A stretch of DNA of 64,000 nucleotides from Cranoglanis bouderius (GCA_023630585.1 CM042539.1:8945755-9009754); one strand, 5' to 3'; shown: positions 34,411-46,380, counted from the stretch's first letter. The notes: a model not told the origin generated them from the letters alone. Numbers and translations are program-made.

Positions 34411-35430
34411 CAGTGGTGCTTGAAAGTTTGTGAACCCGTTAGAATTTTCTATATATCTGCATAAATATGACCTAAAACATCATCAGATTTTCACACAAGT
34501 CATAAAAGTAGACAAAGAGAGACACAAATATTATACTTTGACCTCAGAAAAAGAGTTGTTGATGCTCATCAGGCTGGAAAAGGTTACAAAACCATATTTA
34601 AATTGTTTTAGAGTTTGTGTACAAATGGAGGAAATTTAAGACCATTGTTACCCTAAAGGCCTCTCTTACAGTGGCTAATGTTAATGTTCATGAGTCCACC
34701 ATCAGGATGTTGTGCATGGCAGGGTTGCAAGGAGAAAGCCACTGCTCTCCAAAAAGAACACTGCTGCCCCTCTGCAGTTTGCTAAATATCACGTGGACAA
34801 GCCAGAAGGAAAAATTGTTGGAAAAATGTTTTGTGGACAGATGAGACCAAAATAGAATTTTTGGTTTAAATGAGAAGCGTTATGTTTGGAGAAAGGAAAA
34901 CACTGCATTCCAGCATAAGAACATTATCCCATCTGTGAAACATGGTGGTGGTAGTATCATGGTTTGGGCCTGTTTTGCTGCATCTGGGCCAGGAAGATTT
35001 GCCATCATTGATGGAACAATGAATTCTGAATTATACCAGAGAATTCTAAAGGAAAATGTCAGGACATCTGTCCATGAACTGAATCTGAAGAGAAAGTGGG
35101 TCATGCAGCAAGACAACGACACTAAACACACAAGTCGTTCTACCACAGAATGGTTAAGGAAGAATAAAGTTAATGGTTTGGAATGACCCAGTCAGAGTCC
35201 TGACCTTAATCCAATAGAAATGTTGTGGAAGGTCCTGAAGCAAGCAGTTCATGTGAGGAAACCCACCAACATCCCAGACTTGAAGCTTTTCTGTACTGAG
35301 GAACGGGCTAAAATTCCGCAGTTTCCGCAAACGTTTAGTTGCAGTTATTGTTGCAGATACTGAACGCAAAGGTTCACATTACAGATATGTAATATTGGAT
35401 CATTTTCCTCAATAAATAAATGATAAATGA
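34411..35430 (+). mobile_element. Tc1-like transposon, left end intact, right end lost
   Basis: It begins CAGTGGTGCTTGAAAGTTTG after TA at 34409-34410. It ends at 35430 against a C-run, without the right inverted repeat. The first 170 bp of a sister copy are at 45739-45912. It encodes the transposase remnant described separately. Confidence 0.85.
34650..35360 (+). pseudogene. Tc1 transposase remnant with most of the catalytic domain
   Basis: The catalytic half is mostly legible: RKENTAFQHKNIIP (broken frame), then the open stretch KHGGGSIMVWACFAASGPGR, WVMQQDNDTKHTSRSTTEWL (second catalytic Asp) and, after a stop, PSQSPDLNPIEMLWKVLK (third catalytic residue, Glu). The stop is a TGA at 35184-35186 where relatives have Trp, probably a TGG to TGA change. 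The first Asp region reads FVDR in a different frame. It looks younger than most other Tc1 relics here but is inactive. Confidence 0.87.
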
Positions 35431-35431
35431 C

Positions 35432-35462
<31 letters not shown>

Positions 35463-35471
35463 ACACACACT
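35431..35471. repeat. (C)18 homopolymer then (AC)n
   Basis: Eighteen C followed by about eleven AC units, exactly at the truncated end of the Tc1 copy. Confidence 0.93.
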
Positions 35472-35474
35472 TGC

Positions 35475-38400
35475 ACAGGTTGTATCAAAGTACAGACAGT
35501 ATGACTCAGAAGGAGGTCATTCATTCTCCCACTGCTTAGAGGGGCAATGCTCAGCCTCGTTCCTCACCCTACCCCCCCAGCCCGCCTCTTTTGTTACTCA
35601 GCTGGCAGTGTAGTTATGAATGAGTGTCCTCTTTCTCTCTCTCGCCCTCTCTCTCCCTCTTTTTCATCAGCGATTCTCATAGGGAGCCGTCCTACACACG
35701 ACTGGTCGTGACACACACTCTGCCTACTAACCAGCAGAGCACGAGTCAGAACAGACGGAACCCACGAACACACAGGCGGCACACATTCCTCTCTTACTCT
35801 GCAAAAACGAAAAAGTACACGGCGGTCTGTGCATGGCATGTTTTTTTTTTTTTGTTTGTTTGGTTGGTTTTTTTTGGACAACTCGGCATGTCATCATGTG
35901 CTCTCATGTTCCTCAGTCTTATGAGCGTGATCAGTCAGCCCTGCCAGACTTGTTTTGCCTTCCGTCTCCTTGTTTAATCCTGAAAATTAAACCACGTGTG
36001 AATGAAAAGAGGGATTAGTACAGTGAGTTCCGCTCTCTGCTCTATGTGCAGAGATGCTTATATCTCCTCCATGTTCTTATTCAAACTCTATTAATAGGCG
36101 TTGAGTTATTTATGTCCAGGCTTACAACAGTGGCTCTGTACGCAGGAAGAGAGCATGACGAACCTTTTAGCTCATTCTGCCTGTTTATTTCATCAACGTC
36201 AGCCTTATAAAAGCTGAAAAAAAGGAGAAATGCACCGCTTTAATTGGTCCTGACGATCAGGAAGACAAGACCTTGAGTGCCAGGCTTTATTCAAGCCGTT
36301 TTAATGTTGCCACATTAAAGTTAAATAAAATGGAGCTGAATATTGATATCCGTTCCACTTTCCTTTCCTAATATTGTCCTAAAAAATCTTCCTCGAAGAA
36401 ATAGTTTAAGTAATGTGTGTGATAACGTGTGTAATTTGTACATAAATACTTATATACAATGGCAGTCTATGGTTTTAAGTCTATATAAAATAAATAAGTT
36501 TACTAATAAAAATAGAGCTATATCATCTGAATCACTTCTAACATATCATTTTGCCTTCAAACTTTAGGTCATACCCTGTACCTGAATGTGATTGTGGTGT
36601 GGAGTGATACCGAACTATTTGGTTTGGTTTCAAGGTGGAACTACGACTGCTTTAGTGCTGTGATGTCTATTTGTGTTCAATTTTATAGATAATAATGTCA
36701 AAAATCGCATAAGCATGTCTGTTCGAGATGCAGCGGAACTCAGCAAAGCCATTTAGGGTGAGTGTGTGATGATTTAAACGTGTGGTTTGTTTGCACGATG
36801 CTAAACCAGCCTGTTAACTTGCAAACTTTCAAAACTAGATAAGAGGTTCGTATACCAGACATGACGAGTCTGATTGACCACGTTCGTGGGGAAATTGTGT
36901 ACATTTCACTTTTGGCTTAACAATTCCTTTCGGTTTATTCTCAGCATTGGATTCTGACACACGTGTGTCGCGTTGGATTGGTTTTCTTGGAGGTAATTCC
37001 TCGCAGTAATATAAGAGCTCTTAGAGACTCAGAGAGAAAGTGTGTAAAGGTCTCTTTTATCTTACATTTTACAAACAAACCTTTGAACCATCAGCGCTTC
37101 GGGTGTGAATTTGGAGAGGACGGCATGCTCCCGAGTCTTTCCTTTTCATCTCCAGCTCCTCCCTCTGCTTTATAGCAAGTGCGGTTACAGGATCATTACT
37201 TTTTTTTTGTCCTAAGATCATACAGTGTGCTAAGAAAGGCTGAGTCTGTAATCAGCGTAAAGGATGGGCTTTTCTTCAAATGTGGCAAAAATAGAGTCAT
37301 TAGACTACACCCAGTGTGTCTTGAGTTAGATGCCACTCTTCCAGTGATTCCTGATTTGCAAGTATTAAAGTCTGAACACTTATGTAATATATCTGTGTTC
37401 TAGGAGCTTAAAAAAAAAAAAGGTCTGTGTGACACCCCAGACTCAGAAAACAAATGACCACTAATGGACCATCAATCAGGACAAGGAAGTGTCTCTGTTT
37501 GCCCTTCAATCATGTTGCTAATCAAGCCTGAATGCCACATCTCTTTTACAAGCGTTTAGACCTTCTAGTCTAGGCAACGGTGTGCACATGTTCATCTTCA
37601 GCTAACATCCAGCAAAATCGGTGATTGTACCTTTAAAATGCAAAGAAAGCTGTTTGTGTTTATGCATTGAGAAATCTCTGCCATGTGTACCTCATGCCCA
37701 ATGATCAAATAGTGCAGGGAAGTGTTTATTGTTCTGGTATCTGGGTGAAACTAGGCTTCTTAATGGTCAGTCTCTTGCCTGAGAAAAAGTCTAATCCTGA
37801 AGCAGAGAGGCCTCTTGGCTGACAAAAGAAAATCCTCCCAGAGGAATTGCAGTCTCGGTTATGCCACGCTGCCATGCGAACAACAGCGATTAGTCCCTGA
37901 TTTGATGAGGCACTCAATAGGGGCTTTACAAAGCACCAGGTGAGCACAGAAGGTAAAGAGATATTAACCTATTATATCACACAACGGTCTTCAGACCAGT
38001 GGAACAATCAGTGTGTCTTTTTCCTTCCCCACCCCCAACACCAAACCCCCAACCTCTGCGTCTCATCAGGATGGGCTTGTGTAACACCGACCCCAGCTGG
38101 AGATATCTCCATGGCTATAACACACACACGCGCACACAGTTTCCCTCACGGTCACGACTTCGACTTCTCCTCCAGCCGCTGGTCCAAACAGCAACAAATT
38201 GCACAAAGTGTTTCTTGGCACAGAGGGCGAGCTGTGATTCATCTCGCACTGAACACTCACGCTGCTCAGGGGCTGAGCCGGTTTCCATCCCGCTGTGTGG
38301 TTTCCAGTTATCCGTCAAGAAAAAAAGAGAGGGGGAAAAAGAAAGAAAGGTTGTAATGCCTTGACTGGTTTAAAAGTTGTGACTGTGTGCATGCTGGACT

Positions 38401-38695
38401 GGGTGGGAGATTCCTCTGATTTGGCATCAGGCTTATTTTTGTTTCTGTCATTCTGAGCAGCACTACCCAGGAGCTTTCCTGCAGGAAACCAAGTTCACCT
38501 GCAAAATATTCACCTGCTGCAGGTGTTGACTTCAATTCCATTATAGCAGTAGTTCAGCCAAAAATGAAATGTATACAATTTCCTCTTATCTCACATGTCC
38601 TTGATTACCCAAAACATTTGGCATCGAAAGTAGTGCCTTTTTTTTTGTTTTGCTCCTGCATCTGAAGGAATTCCCTTCAATCCTACCCGCTCCTG
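35475..38695. other. Non-coding DNA, repeat-poor
   Basis: Over 3 kb without recognised transposon, exon or long microsatellite. There is a short CT-rich patch at 35631-35661 and T-runs at 35840 and 37200. Some of it may be conserved non-coding DNA, but I see no specific motif cluster. Confidence 0.45.
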
Positions 38696-38699
38696 CAGT

Positions 38700-38790
38700 T
38701 ATTATTAGCGGTCCAAGCACCAAAGGTGCTGGAACCCTAGTGTTTTTGTTCGGGTTTTCATTATTATTTTTGTGTGCATCTTTTTTAATG
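38700..38790 (+). repeat. Dispersed repeat fragment (GGTCCAAGCACCAAAGGTGC)
   Basis: GGTCCAAGCACCAAAGGTGC followed by TGGAACCCTAGTGTTTTTGT resembles a short fish repeat that usually runs into TTA-rich sequence, as here (TCATTATTATTTT). The parent class is not known to me. Confidence 0.45.
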
Positions 38791-38807
38791 GACTTCAATG
38801 GAGTTAA

Positions 38808-39115
38808 TTCCATCCATCCATCGTCGGTACCTCTTATCCTACACAAGGTCGCGGGGGAGCCTGAAGTTTATCCCAGGGGATTCAGGGCACAAGGCGTGGG
38901 ACACCCTGGATGGGGTGCCAACCCATCGCAGGGCACAATCTCACACACACACCCATTCATACACTATGGACAATTTAGAGATGCCAGTTAGCCTACAGCG
39001 CATGTCTTTGCACTGGGGGAGGAAACCCCCAAAGCACGGGGAGAACATGCAAACTCCGCATACACAGGGCAGAGGCGGGAATTGAACCTCCAACCCCTCA
39101 GGCAAAAGTGCTAAC
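38808..39115 (-). repeat. Dispersed retroelement repeat, copy 2 (reverse)
   Basis: It starts CCATCCATCCATCG, the complement of the GGATG tail, and carries complements of all blocks at 28990-29275, such as GGGGAGAACATGCAAACTCC and TGGACAATTTAGAGATGCCA. The right end GGGAATTGAACCTCCAACCC resembles the complement of a B box and is followed by AAGTGCTAACCAGT, as expected for a tRNA-derived head. Confidence 0.78.
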
Positions 39116-39479
39116 CAGTAACCCCCAACTTAGTTAATGATATTTCCCAAAATGTAAAGAAATTAGTCATTTATTTCAGCAAACCCAACCAGAACAAAGC
39201 TTTTACTGAAGATGAATGAATGACTGCCGCAAACACGTTGTGCAGTGTTGTGCAAACAACCCATGCCTAATTTTTTTTGTCCTGTGAACTTCTTAAATAA
39301 CAGCCCAACAACCCCCCCAAATCATCACACGTTTACTAAATAATACCATTATTGTACATGTACAGTTTTATATCATACAATCTTTTAGGCCACGCCTCCT
39401 ACCTGAGTCATAGGTTTGTGCTAAGTGACAAAAACTATTGAGTTAGAAGGTAATTTGACTAAGATGGCTACTTAGGCTC

Positions 39480-39540
39480 AAACGCAGGAACCCTGAAGCT
39501 GTGAGACAGCAACACTACCTGCTGCATCACTCTGCCAATC
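39480..39540 (-). repeat. SINE-like fragment
   Basis: AACCCTGAAGCTGTGAGACA followed by GCAACACTACCTGCTGCATC matches the terminal part of the family at 59745-60003. Confidence 0.5.
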
Positions 39541-40780
39541 AGTAATTCAACTAATTCTCAATAAAATGTCACATATTTGATCAACAGTGTAAACTTTTTT
39601 TTTTTTTTTGTATAATAGTATATAGATTATGTACTAATGAAACGAAAGCAAAAGTTGACATCCAAATGAAATGAAAGCAAAGCTATAGATGACCACAAAC
39701 AGGTGACATGTTGTTGAGCGTCAGGTGATAGGCTGGTTGATGACTGTCACCTGACCAGTTGGCTGTTTGTACAGGGGCTAAAGCAGACTACACATGCTGT
39801 TACCCAAATTTACATCTAAATCTCGACATGCAAATATGCCATTAAATCAACTTCATTAACACCATTTTACAGTCCTTAATCCATCCAAGTGTTGTGAAAT
39901 GACGTAAATCCTCATTAATCCTGATTTCTCACATTCATCTGAAATCGAACTGTAATAGGTGTTGAACCGAAACTCAGCGTGACTCGGCATCAAGTCAAAA
40001 ACCACACTGTTCTTTATTCACAACTTCTATTGGTCTGGAGTTAATAAACAGGAGCACAGAGCTTTTTCAGCTGTAATCCCTCATCTGTACATCCTCGCCC
40101 ACTCTAACTGAGTCATTGTGTGGTGTTAGGGGGGGGTTCCTGGAGTACAGAGTGACTCAGCTGTTATATGAGTCCTGGGTGGGCAGAACATCCACTGCTT
40201 TTTGGTCTCAACGCAGGAGGATATCGTCAGCTGTAGCTGAAGGGGGGGGGGCGGAGTCAATCGCGTCTAGGACTTACTATAATTCAGCCTCCTAATCCAG
40301 TGTGGCAGCAGTGGGCATGGCCCATCATGACTCATGCTGTTATGGGGTAAAGAGCTTAGCAACTCATATAACAACCCAGCCATTGACTTACAGTTCTGCC
40401 ACTGTTGTTGTTTAGCATGTTGTCAAGGTTACTCAGCTGTTTTTTTGTTTTTTTTTGGTGGGTTTTGTTCATATTTCTGCCTTGAAAGCGCTGAGAAAGT
40501 CACACAATCATACAGGAAATAGAAACCTGGAGTGGAGAAAGGTGTTGAAATGACATGTATAAAGAAATTAGGAGGGTAAAATTAGGGTGTAAATTGTAAA
40601 TAGAGTGTGATGTAATCAGTGGAAGTGTGAAGAGCGTAATACAGTATAAAGCATATGGTGTAATTGTTGGAAGAGAATCCAGCACATTAAAAAGTGTATT
40701 GTGTAATGCATAGCAGTGCGATGAGTAATACACTGTGGAAATCACAGATTACAGTATGTAGTATAGAGTTCAGTGAAATA
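39541..40780. other. Non-coding DNA
   Basis: No gene or repeat family recognised. T-runs near 39595 and 40441; G8 near 40242. Confidence 0.5.
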
Positions 40781-41311
40781 CAGCACTGTGCAAAAGTTTT
40801 TTTAATACAAACTTTGTTATAGATTTTTTATTTTATGACTTCTACATTATCAAGTCAGTACAAAAAACATTTTAGATTCCCAAACATTAGTTTTCTAGCA
40901 CAAAATTAAAGTTACAGAAAAATGTTTGAATGTCATTAAAGAAAGCAGCATATTACGTAAGAGACACTTTTCAGACAAAAAACACTATGAAGGCTGCTGG
41001 GTTTTGCTGCAAAAATAAGAAGCGAGTGCGAAAGTCAGTCTCCAGAAGAACTGTGTCTGGTTCTGCAAGATGCTCAATAAAACTTACCAGCTTATTTCCT
41101 TATAAAACTGCACACATTGTACCGGAGACTACTATTTTTATTTATTTATTTTTTTGTCACACCAAATATTGACTTTGTTTCATTTACTACTGTTTACTGC
41201 TCTTTATCGTTTTTTTTTTTAAAATGTAGAAACATTTAATTTCATTATTTTGAAGGCATCTTTGCTCTACAGCATTTCTTTGCATGTGCCTAAGACTTTT
41301 GCACAGTTCTG
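40781..41311 (-). mobile_element. Short inverted-repeat DNA element, copy 2 (reverse)
   Basis: CAGCACTGTGCAAAAGTTTT at the left and AGACTTTTGCACAGTTCTG at the right are inverted, with TA at 40779-40780. At 531 bp it matches 7780-8301 end to end in reverse. The plus strand holds the frame SRRTVSGSARCSIKLTSLFP, a decayed transposase fragment also present in copy 1. Confidence 0.85.
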
Positions 41312-41825
41312 AAAATAGAGCAGGAATGTATGTTGGTCCGAAAAGGTCTTCATTTGCATGAATTTACATTTTGCAAATGAAAGACATGTATGTATTATAC
41401 CGTCTTCAGTTTGAATCAGCACATTCTGCACATTTTAGAGCACAAACATCCATAATCTGGTGTCATTTTCACATGTGATTACATTTATCTTGATGACATT
41501 TGAAATAAAGACACACTGAAACTGAACCGAAATGCTCGCACGATACAGCAGTGTGTTAAACTGAGGCTGAAGTTACTTTCATATAGTTTAGTCAGCATAC
41601 AGACATCAGTTTTGAGAAACTTGCAAATTCTCTCACAGGTTGTGAAGCTGACGGTGTGCTGTTTTTAACATATTTTGATTGTGTGACATCCATGGAAGAT
41701 GGATCTTAGTTCTGCAAGTTTTCTATATATGGAATAAACAATTTTTTTCGTCCATTGAAGGGTTTGTTTTTGGTACATCACCAGTGCAGTTACACTTGGG
41801 GTGACACTGAAAGTTTTAAATACAG
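41312..41825. other. Non-coding DNA
   Basis: No gene or repeat recognised. Confidence 0.45.
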
Positions 41826-42066
41826 CGTGGTATTCAGTGGTGTGTTGAGTGGCATGTTAGGTGACCTGTTCAGTAGTGTGTTTAGTGGTGTGTTGAATGG
41901 CAAGTTCAGTTGCGAGCTTAGTTGCGAGTTCAGTGGCGGGGTCAGTGCGAGTACAGTGCTGATTCAGTGGCGAGTTCAGTACCGAACTCAGTGGTGAGTT
42001 TAGTGGTGAGTTCAATAGCATGTTCAATGGTGAGTTCAGCTGCGAGTTCAGTGGTGATTCAGAGGT
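41826..42066. repeat. Minisatellite with AGTTCAGTGGTG-like units
   Basis: Degenerate units of about 10-15 bp such as GAGTTCAGTGGTGA, GAGTTCAGTTGC and GTGTGTTTAGTGGT continue for 240 bp. Open frames on both strands (for example the Ser/Leu/Asn-rich minus frame) are by-products. Confidence 0.85.
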
Positions 42067-42104
42067 CAGAGCAGCTGAGTGGAGAGGAGTGTGACGACAC
42101 ACCT

Positions 42105-42105
<1 letters not shown>

Positions 42106-42142
<37 letters not shown>

Positions 42143-42382
42143 ATCACATCGTTATTGAGTGTTTTACTTGTAATCAGGAACATACAGTGCATGCATGTGT
42201 GTGTGTGTGTGTGTGTGGAGGTGTGTGGGAGGAAGTGAGACTCTCTTGCTCAGCTAAAGGATAAGTGTGTCAGTGCATATGCTTAATGTCACACGAGTGT
42301 CTTGATGTTAGCATAACGCTTAGCAGTGCTGCATGATACACCAAATTCCTCTGCATTAGTGTATTGCAGGATACATTTTTAA

Positions 42383-42416
<34 letters not shown>

Positions 42417-42533
42417 AGGTTATTTGGATTAAATCATTTTCAGAAGTTCTTTTGGATTTTCCCACCGGTCCAATTCTGACCTATTTATCCTATAGCACTG
42501 CTTCAAATAACTCCTGCTCAGCTGTGACTAACT

Positions 42534-42603
<70 letters not shown>

Positions 42604-42700
42604 GAGACACCTGGCTAGGCACCAGTGTGATTATATGAGCTGAACAGGTGTTGTTTGAACAATAAACTCCCTGGTGTCTACTTTACCTGTATGAGGGAAC

Positions 42701-42788
<88 letters not shown>
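42106..42788. repeat. Cluster of five CA/TG microsatellites
   Basis: CA at 42106-42140, TG at 42196-42218, CA at 42384-42414, TG at 42539-42601 and TG at 42704-42788. All long frames here are repeat artefacts. Confidence 0.95.
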
Positions 42789-42790
<2 letters not shown>

Positions 42791-43111
42791 CTTGTGAACT
42801 GGAACATTTTGTTGTTTTGTTGTTCCGAGGTGTGAGCTGGTTTACAGTACATGGAGATTCTCTGGATATCTCTAGAGAGAAGTTTTTGACATCACCAGCC
42901 TGTCCTTGACAAGTGCTTCAGCACTTGTGTGGTATAAGTGTTTATTTTTGTGTGTGTGTGTGTGTTTGTGTGTGTCCTTTCAAGACAAAATAATGCACCT
43001 GATATGTGATCAACAGTCTGATGTATCTAAGATGCATTTATTACAGACAATGCGATGTGAGCCAACATGAGTTAGTATTATACAGAAATTATTTAAAAAG
43101 CTTTGAAAAGT
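42789..43111. other. Non-coding spacer
   Basis: A short TG-rich patch near 42951-42974. Nothing else is recognised. Confidence 0.45.
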
Positions 43112-43655
43112 GGATGGCCACGCCTCTTTCACTGGGACTGAGCACTGTGGCCACACCTCCTTCATTGGGACTGACCACATAGAGGCCATACCTCCTTCAC
43201 TTGGACTGACAGCACAGAGGCCACACCTCCTTCATTGGGACTGACAGCACAATGGCCACACCTCCTTCATTGGGACTGACAGCACAGAGGCCACACCTCC
43301 TTCACTGGGACTGACCACATAGAGGCCATATCTCCTTCACCTGGACTGACAGCACAATGGCCACACCTCTTTCACCCGGACTGACCACATAGAGGCCACA
43401 CCTCCTTCAGTGGGACTGACCACACAGAGGCCACACCTCCTTCACTGGGACTGATAGCACAATAGCCAAGCCTCCTTCACTTGGACTGACTGAACAGAGG
43501 CCACACCTCCTTCACTGGGACTGACAGCACAGAGGCCACGCCTCCTTCACTGGGACTGACAGCACAGAAGCCACGCCTCCTTCACTGGGACTGACCGAAC
43601 AGAGGCTACACCTACTTCACTGGGATTGACAGCACAGAGGCCACACCTCCTTCAC
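43112..43655. repeat. 35 bp minisatellite, about 15 copies
   Basis: The unit is roughly GGCCACACCTCCTTCACTGG followed by GACTGACAGCACAGA. Variants alternate GACAGCACA, GACCACATA and GACCGAACA. The array is regular in length but mixed in sequence. Confidence 0.95.
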
Positions 43656-44447
43656 ATGCCGTGTCTTTCTTTCTAAATCAGCTCATTGCTGTAGATCCAG
43701 GCAGCAACCAGGGCTTCTGTCTGTCTTCCTCTCTCTGTCTGTCTGTATGTCTGTCTGTCTGTCTGTCTGTCTGTCAGAGCTCATGCTGCTGTGCAGGGAT
43801 GAGGCTGCAGGCTCATCACACTCTATTATGTCCCTCTCTCAGAGTCAGCTCTCTCAGCCTATAATTAGCCTCTCAGGAAAAAAAAAATCCCTACATAAAA
43901 CAATGTGGTGTTAATTGCAGAGGATTCATCCCTGCATTTATTACTGCATTAAATCAGATCTCTCTCATTCTCTCTCTCCATGCAAGAGTAATATTTGTGC
44001 ACCATTAACCAAATGTTGGCGCTGAGATGCTGCAGAATGTTAGAGCTCCTCTGTAGACCATCTTTTTATTAACACACAAAAAAACAATTAAGGCCCTATT
44101 TGCATTTGTGGAAAATATGCTCACCATACGTTCAACACAAAAAGCTTCATCTGTTATCCTTTGTGCAAGTGTTACTCTATGAATATTTAATGATATGGCC
44201 TGAGAGAGAACGAGTGAAAGAGTCGGCACTGTCAGAGAGTCATTAATAAGCACGAGTGCTCGGTGCCATCGCAGTGTCGCTGAACTTTTCTCCTGTGTCT
44301 CATGACCACTGGCCCACGCGGGGCGAATAGATTTCCTCGCATCAATGACCCTTTAATGGATAGTCATTACCTAGCTAAATGCCAGTGCCGGTGTGTGAAA
44401 CTGAGAGGACTCCGTGTGGCACGATGCAGTCTAGCAAAAGGTATCAC

Positions 44448-44450
<3 letters not shown>
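43656..44450. other. Non-coding DNA with a (CTGT)n run
   Basis: The CTGT repeat occupies 43737-43774. The rest shows no gene or repeat family. Confidence 0.5.
43737..43774. repeat. (CTGT)n microsatellite
   Basis: About nine CTGT units with one ATGT variant. Confidence 0.93.

Positions 44451-44492
<42 letters not shown>
44451..44492. repeat. (TC)21 microsatellite
   Basis: Perfect TC run. Confidence 0.95.
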
Positions 44493-44495
<3 letters not shown>

Positions 44496-44582
44496 TTTCT
44501 CCACAGTGAGGATCACAGTGAGTCCAGGTCAAAGGTTACTGAGAGTAGTGAGAAAGAGTCATAATGTCAAGAGATGTATAAT

Positions 44583-45684
44583 GTGTTGGGCCACCACGAG
44601 CCACCAGCACAGCTTCGATTCACCTTCTCATATATTCTTCAATTCTCTGGAGCAAGGACCACCATTTTTTTCCCAAAAGATATTCTCCCAGGTGGTGTTT
44701 TGATGATGGCGGTAGAGAACACTCCAAAATCTACCAGAGGTGCTAAACTGGGTTGAGATATGATGACTGTGAAGACCATAGCGTATAATTTACATTCATT
44801 TTCATCCTCATCGAACCATTCCCTTCCCAAACCAAGCTCCTTACACACTGTGGATGGGAGCGGAGTCATCCTGAAAGAGACCACACCCATCAGGATGGAA
44901 ATGTTTCAACACAGGATTAAGGCGAAAACTTTGGCTGCGTCTCAATCGGCTCCCTAGCTCCCTAGGTGGTTAATCAGTATATCACGTACACGAGTTGGGG
45001 CGCTGCTAAGGACCCTGGCTCACTACACATTGTGAGCCACTGATGACTCATTTTTTGGCGACATGACTACGTACTCACGTTGTAAAACGACACCACTGGC
45101 ATATATCAACAACAGGCAGGACCGATATCTTCCTGACATCATGTATCATATAAATCTGCTAGCTTAATCACACGCATTTCTGTCATGGCACTTCAAGCGG
45201 GATCGTAGGCTACAGTAGCTAGAGGGTGTTTTTAAATCATTAAACACTTAAAGGTCGTTAGACTCAAACAAACCGTATATAGAACGTCAAATAAAGTTGA
45301 ACATCGCTAACGTAAGTAATCATTTGAGAGCCACAACAATGATAACAAGCTACTTACATTTGTAGCCGAAGTTGGCTGAGAGTTCGTTCGCCTTTTTTTT
45401 TTTTTTTCTCTCTCGAGCTGAGAGGCTTCAGAAAACATAACACCATTTCCAGTAAGGGAACATAGTCAGCATTGATGCTCCCTGGTTTTTGCGGTGCATT
45501 GTGGGATTCTTTTAGGGAGCGAACATTCTAGTGCACTGGAAGGGTTTTGCGATCGAGACAGCCCTCAAAATGGCCGACTCTCTGATCAGCGCCCTGAACT
45601 ACTGAACTAGGGAGCTGACTGAGACGCAGCTTTTGTGTTTATTCGCAGTGACGCTTCTCTCTAAGGGGACAAAGTGGAGCCAAT
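44583..45684 (-). mobile_element. Tc1-like transposase relic split by another element
   Basis: The left part (44583-44933) matches the relic at 5857-6230 block by block: TTGGGCCACCAC, GGTGTTTTGATGATGGCGGT, TTCATTTTCATCCTCATCGA, GGAGCGGAGTCATCCTG. It stops where the other relic continues AACGTTGTGTTGATTGCAGT. The continuation, TTTTGTGTTTATTCGCAGTG then CTAAGGGGACA, appears at 45631-45684, after a 697 bp insert. The transposase frame is thoroughly broken. Confidence 0.82.
44934..45630. mobile_element. 697 bp non-autonomous DNA transposon, inserted in the Tc1 relic
   Basis: The ends are inverted: GCTGCGTCTCAATCGGCTCC at the left, and the right end read in complement is GCTGCGTCTCAGTCAGCTCC. The first 24 bases have two mismatches. 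Flanks CTTTG (44929-44933) and TTTTG (45631-45635) are a possible 5 bp target duplication with one mismatch. No frame is credible. An internal T-run lies at about 45393. The superfamily is not assigned; hAT-like is a guess, but hAT elements usually give 8 bp duplications. Confidence 0.83.
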
Positions 45685-45738
45685 TAAACAAATTATATTA
45701 AAATCATATCTCAGATATTTTATTTTATGCCAAGTATA

Positions 45739-45912
45739 CAGTGGTGCTTGAAAGTTTGATAAACTAAAGCATCACAAGTCCGAAAAGTAGGTGAAGAGAA
45801 CCCAGTTAAACAAGTTAGACAGAAATATTATACCTGGTCATTTATTTATTAAGGAAAACGATCCAACATTACACATCTGTGAGTGGCAAAAGTATGTGAA
45901 CGTTTGCTTTCA
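45739..45912 (+). mobile_element. Tc1-like transposon left-end fragment
   Basis: CAGTGGTGCTTGAAAGTTTG after TA (45737-45738) is the same terminus as at 34411, followed by a deletion and then AGAACCCAGTTAAACAAG, GGTCATTTATTTATTAAGGA and GAGTGGCAAAAGTATGTGAA. No transposase sequence remains. Confidence 0.8.
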
Positions 45913-46187
45913 GTATCGGTAGTATTCAGTAGCGGTAAAGCGGAAGAGGCGGAGCCATAAGAGGCCGTGGAGGTTTGAATTTTCCTAAATGACTTAAGGC
46001 AGTAAGTGAGAACGCTGACACGCAGGAAACATAACCGAGGAGCACAGAGTTTATGTGTTAGGCTTCAAAAAGCTCAGTTTCTAGACGATCAGGTGCTTAG
46101 CGTAGCTGTCTAGTGCATAGAGCATGATTTGAGACATAGTGTGGTGACTGAGTAAAAGCTTTTGGTAAAGAGTTATGTGTATGTATA

Positions 46188-46188
<1 letters not shown>

Positions 46189-46248
<60 letters not shown>

Positions 46249-46380
46249 GAATCACCTCTACTACAGATGGGATGAGTGGGAGTGCTCTGCCGGACGTCCG
46301 CGTGAGCCTATTTCCGGAGCATTCTAGGAAGTCTGTTTCACACATTAAAAGGCTGTCATGGAGGTCAGATACACATGGTT

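Noticed and set aside
34935..35186. Domesticated transposase gene
   Set aside because: The open part is only 83 codons, lies between stops, keeps a transposon end and shows no extra domain.
40930..41172. Host gene fragment (80-codon frame with SRRTVSGSARCSIKL)
   Set aside because: The same peptide is encoded by the related element at 7780-8301, so it belongs to a mobile element.
43112..43655. CRISPR-like regular repeats
   Set aside because: Units are contiguous 35 bp tandem copies without unique spacers, and the host is a vertebrate.
43112..43655. Recombination hotspot motif (PRDM9-like CCTCC/CCACACC content)
   Set aside because: The C-rich match is loose and does not fit the human 13-mer. 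Binding specificity in this fish is unknown.
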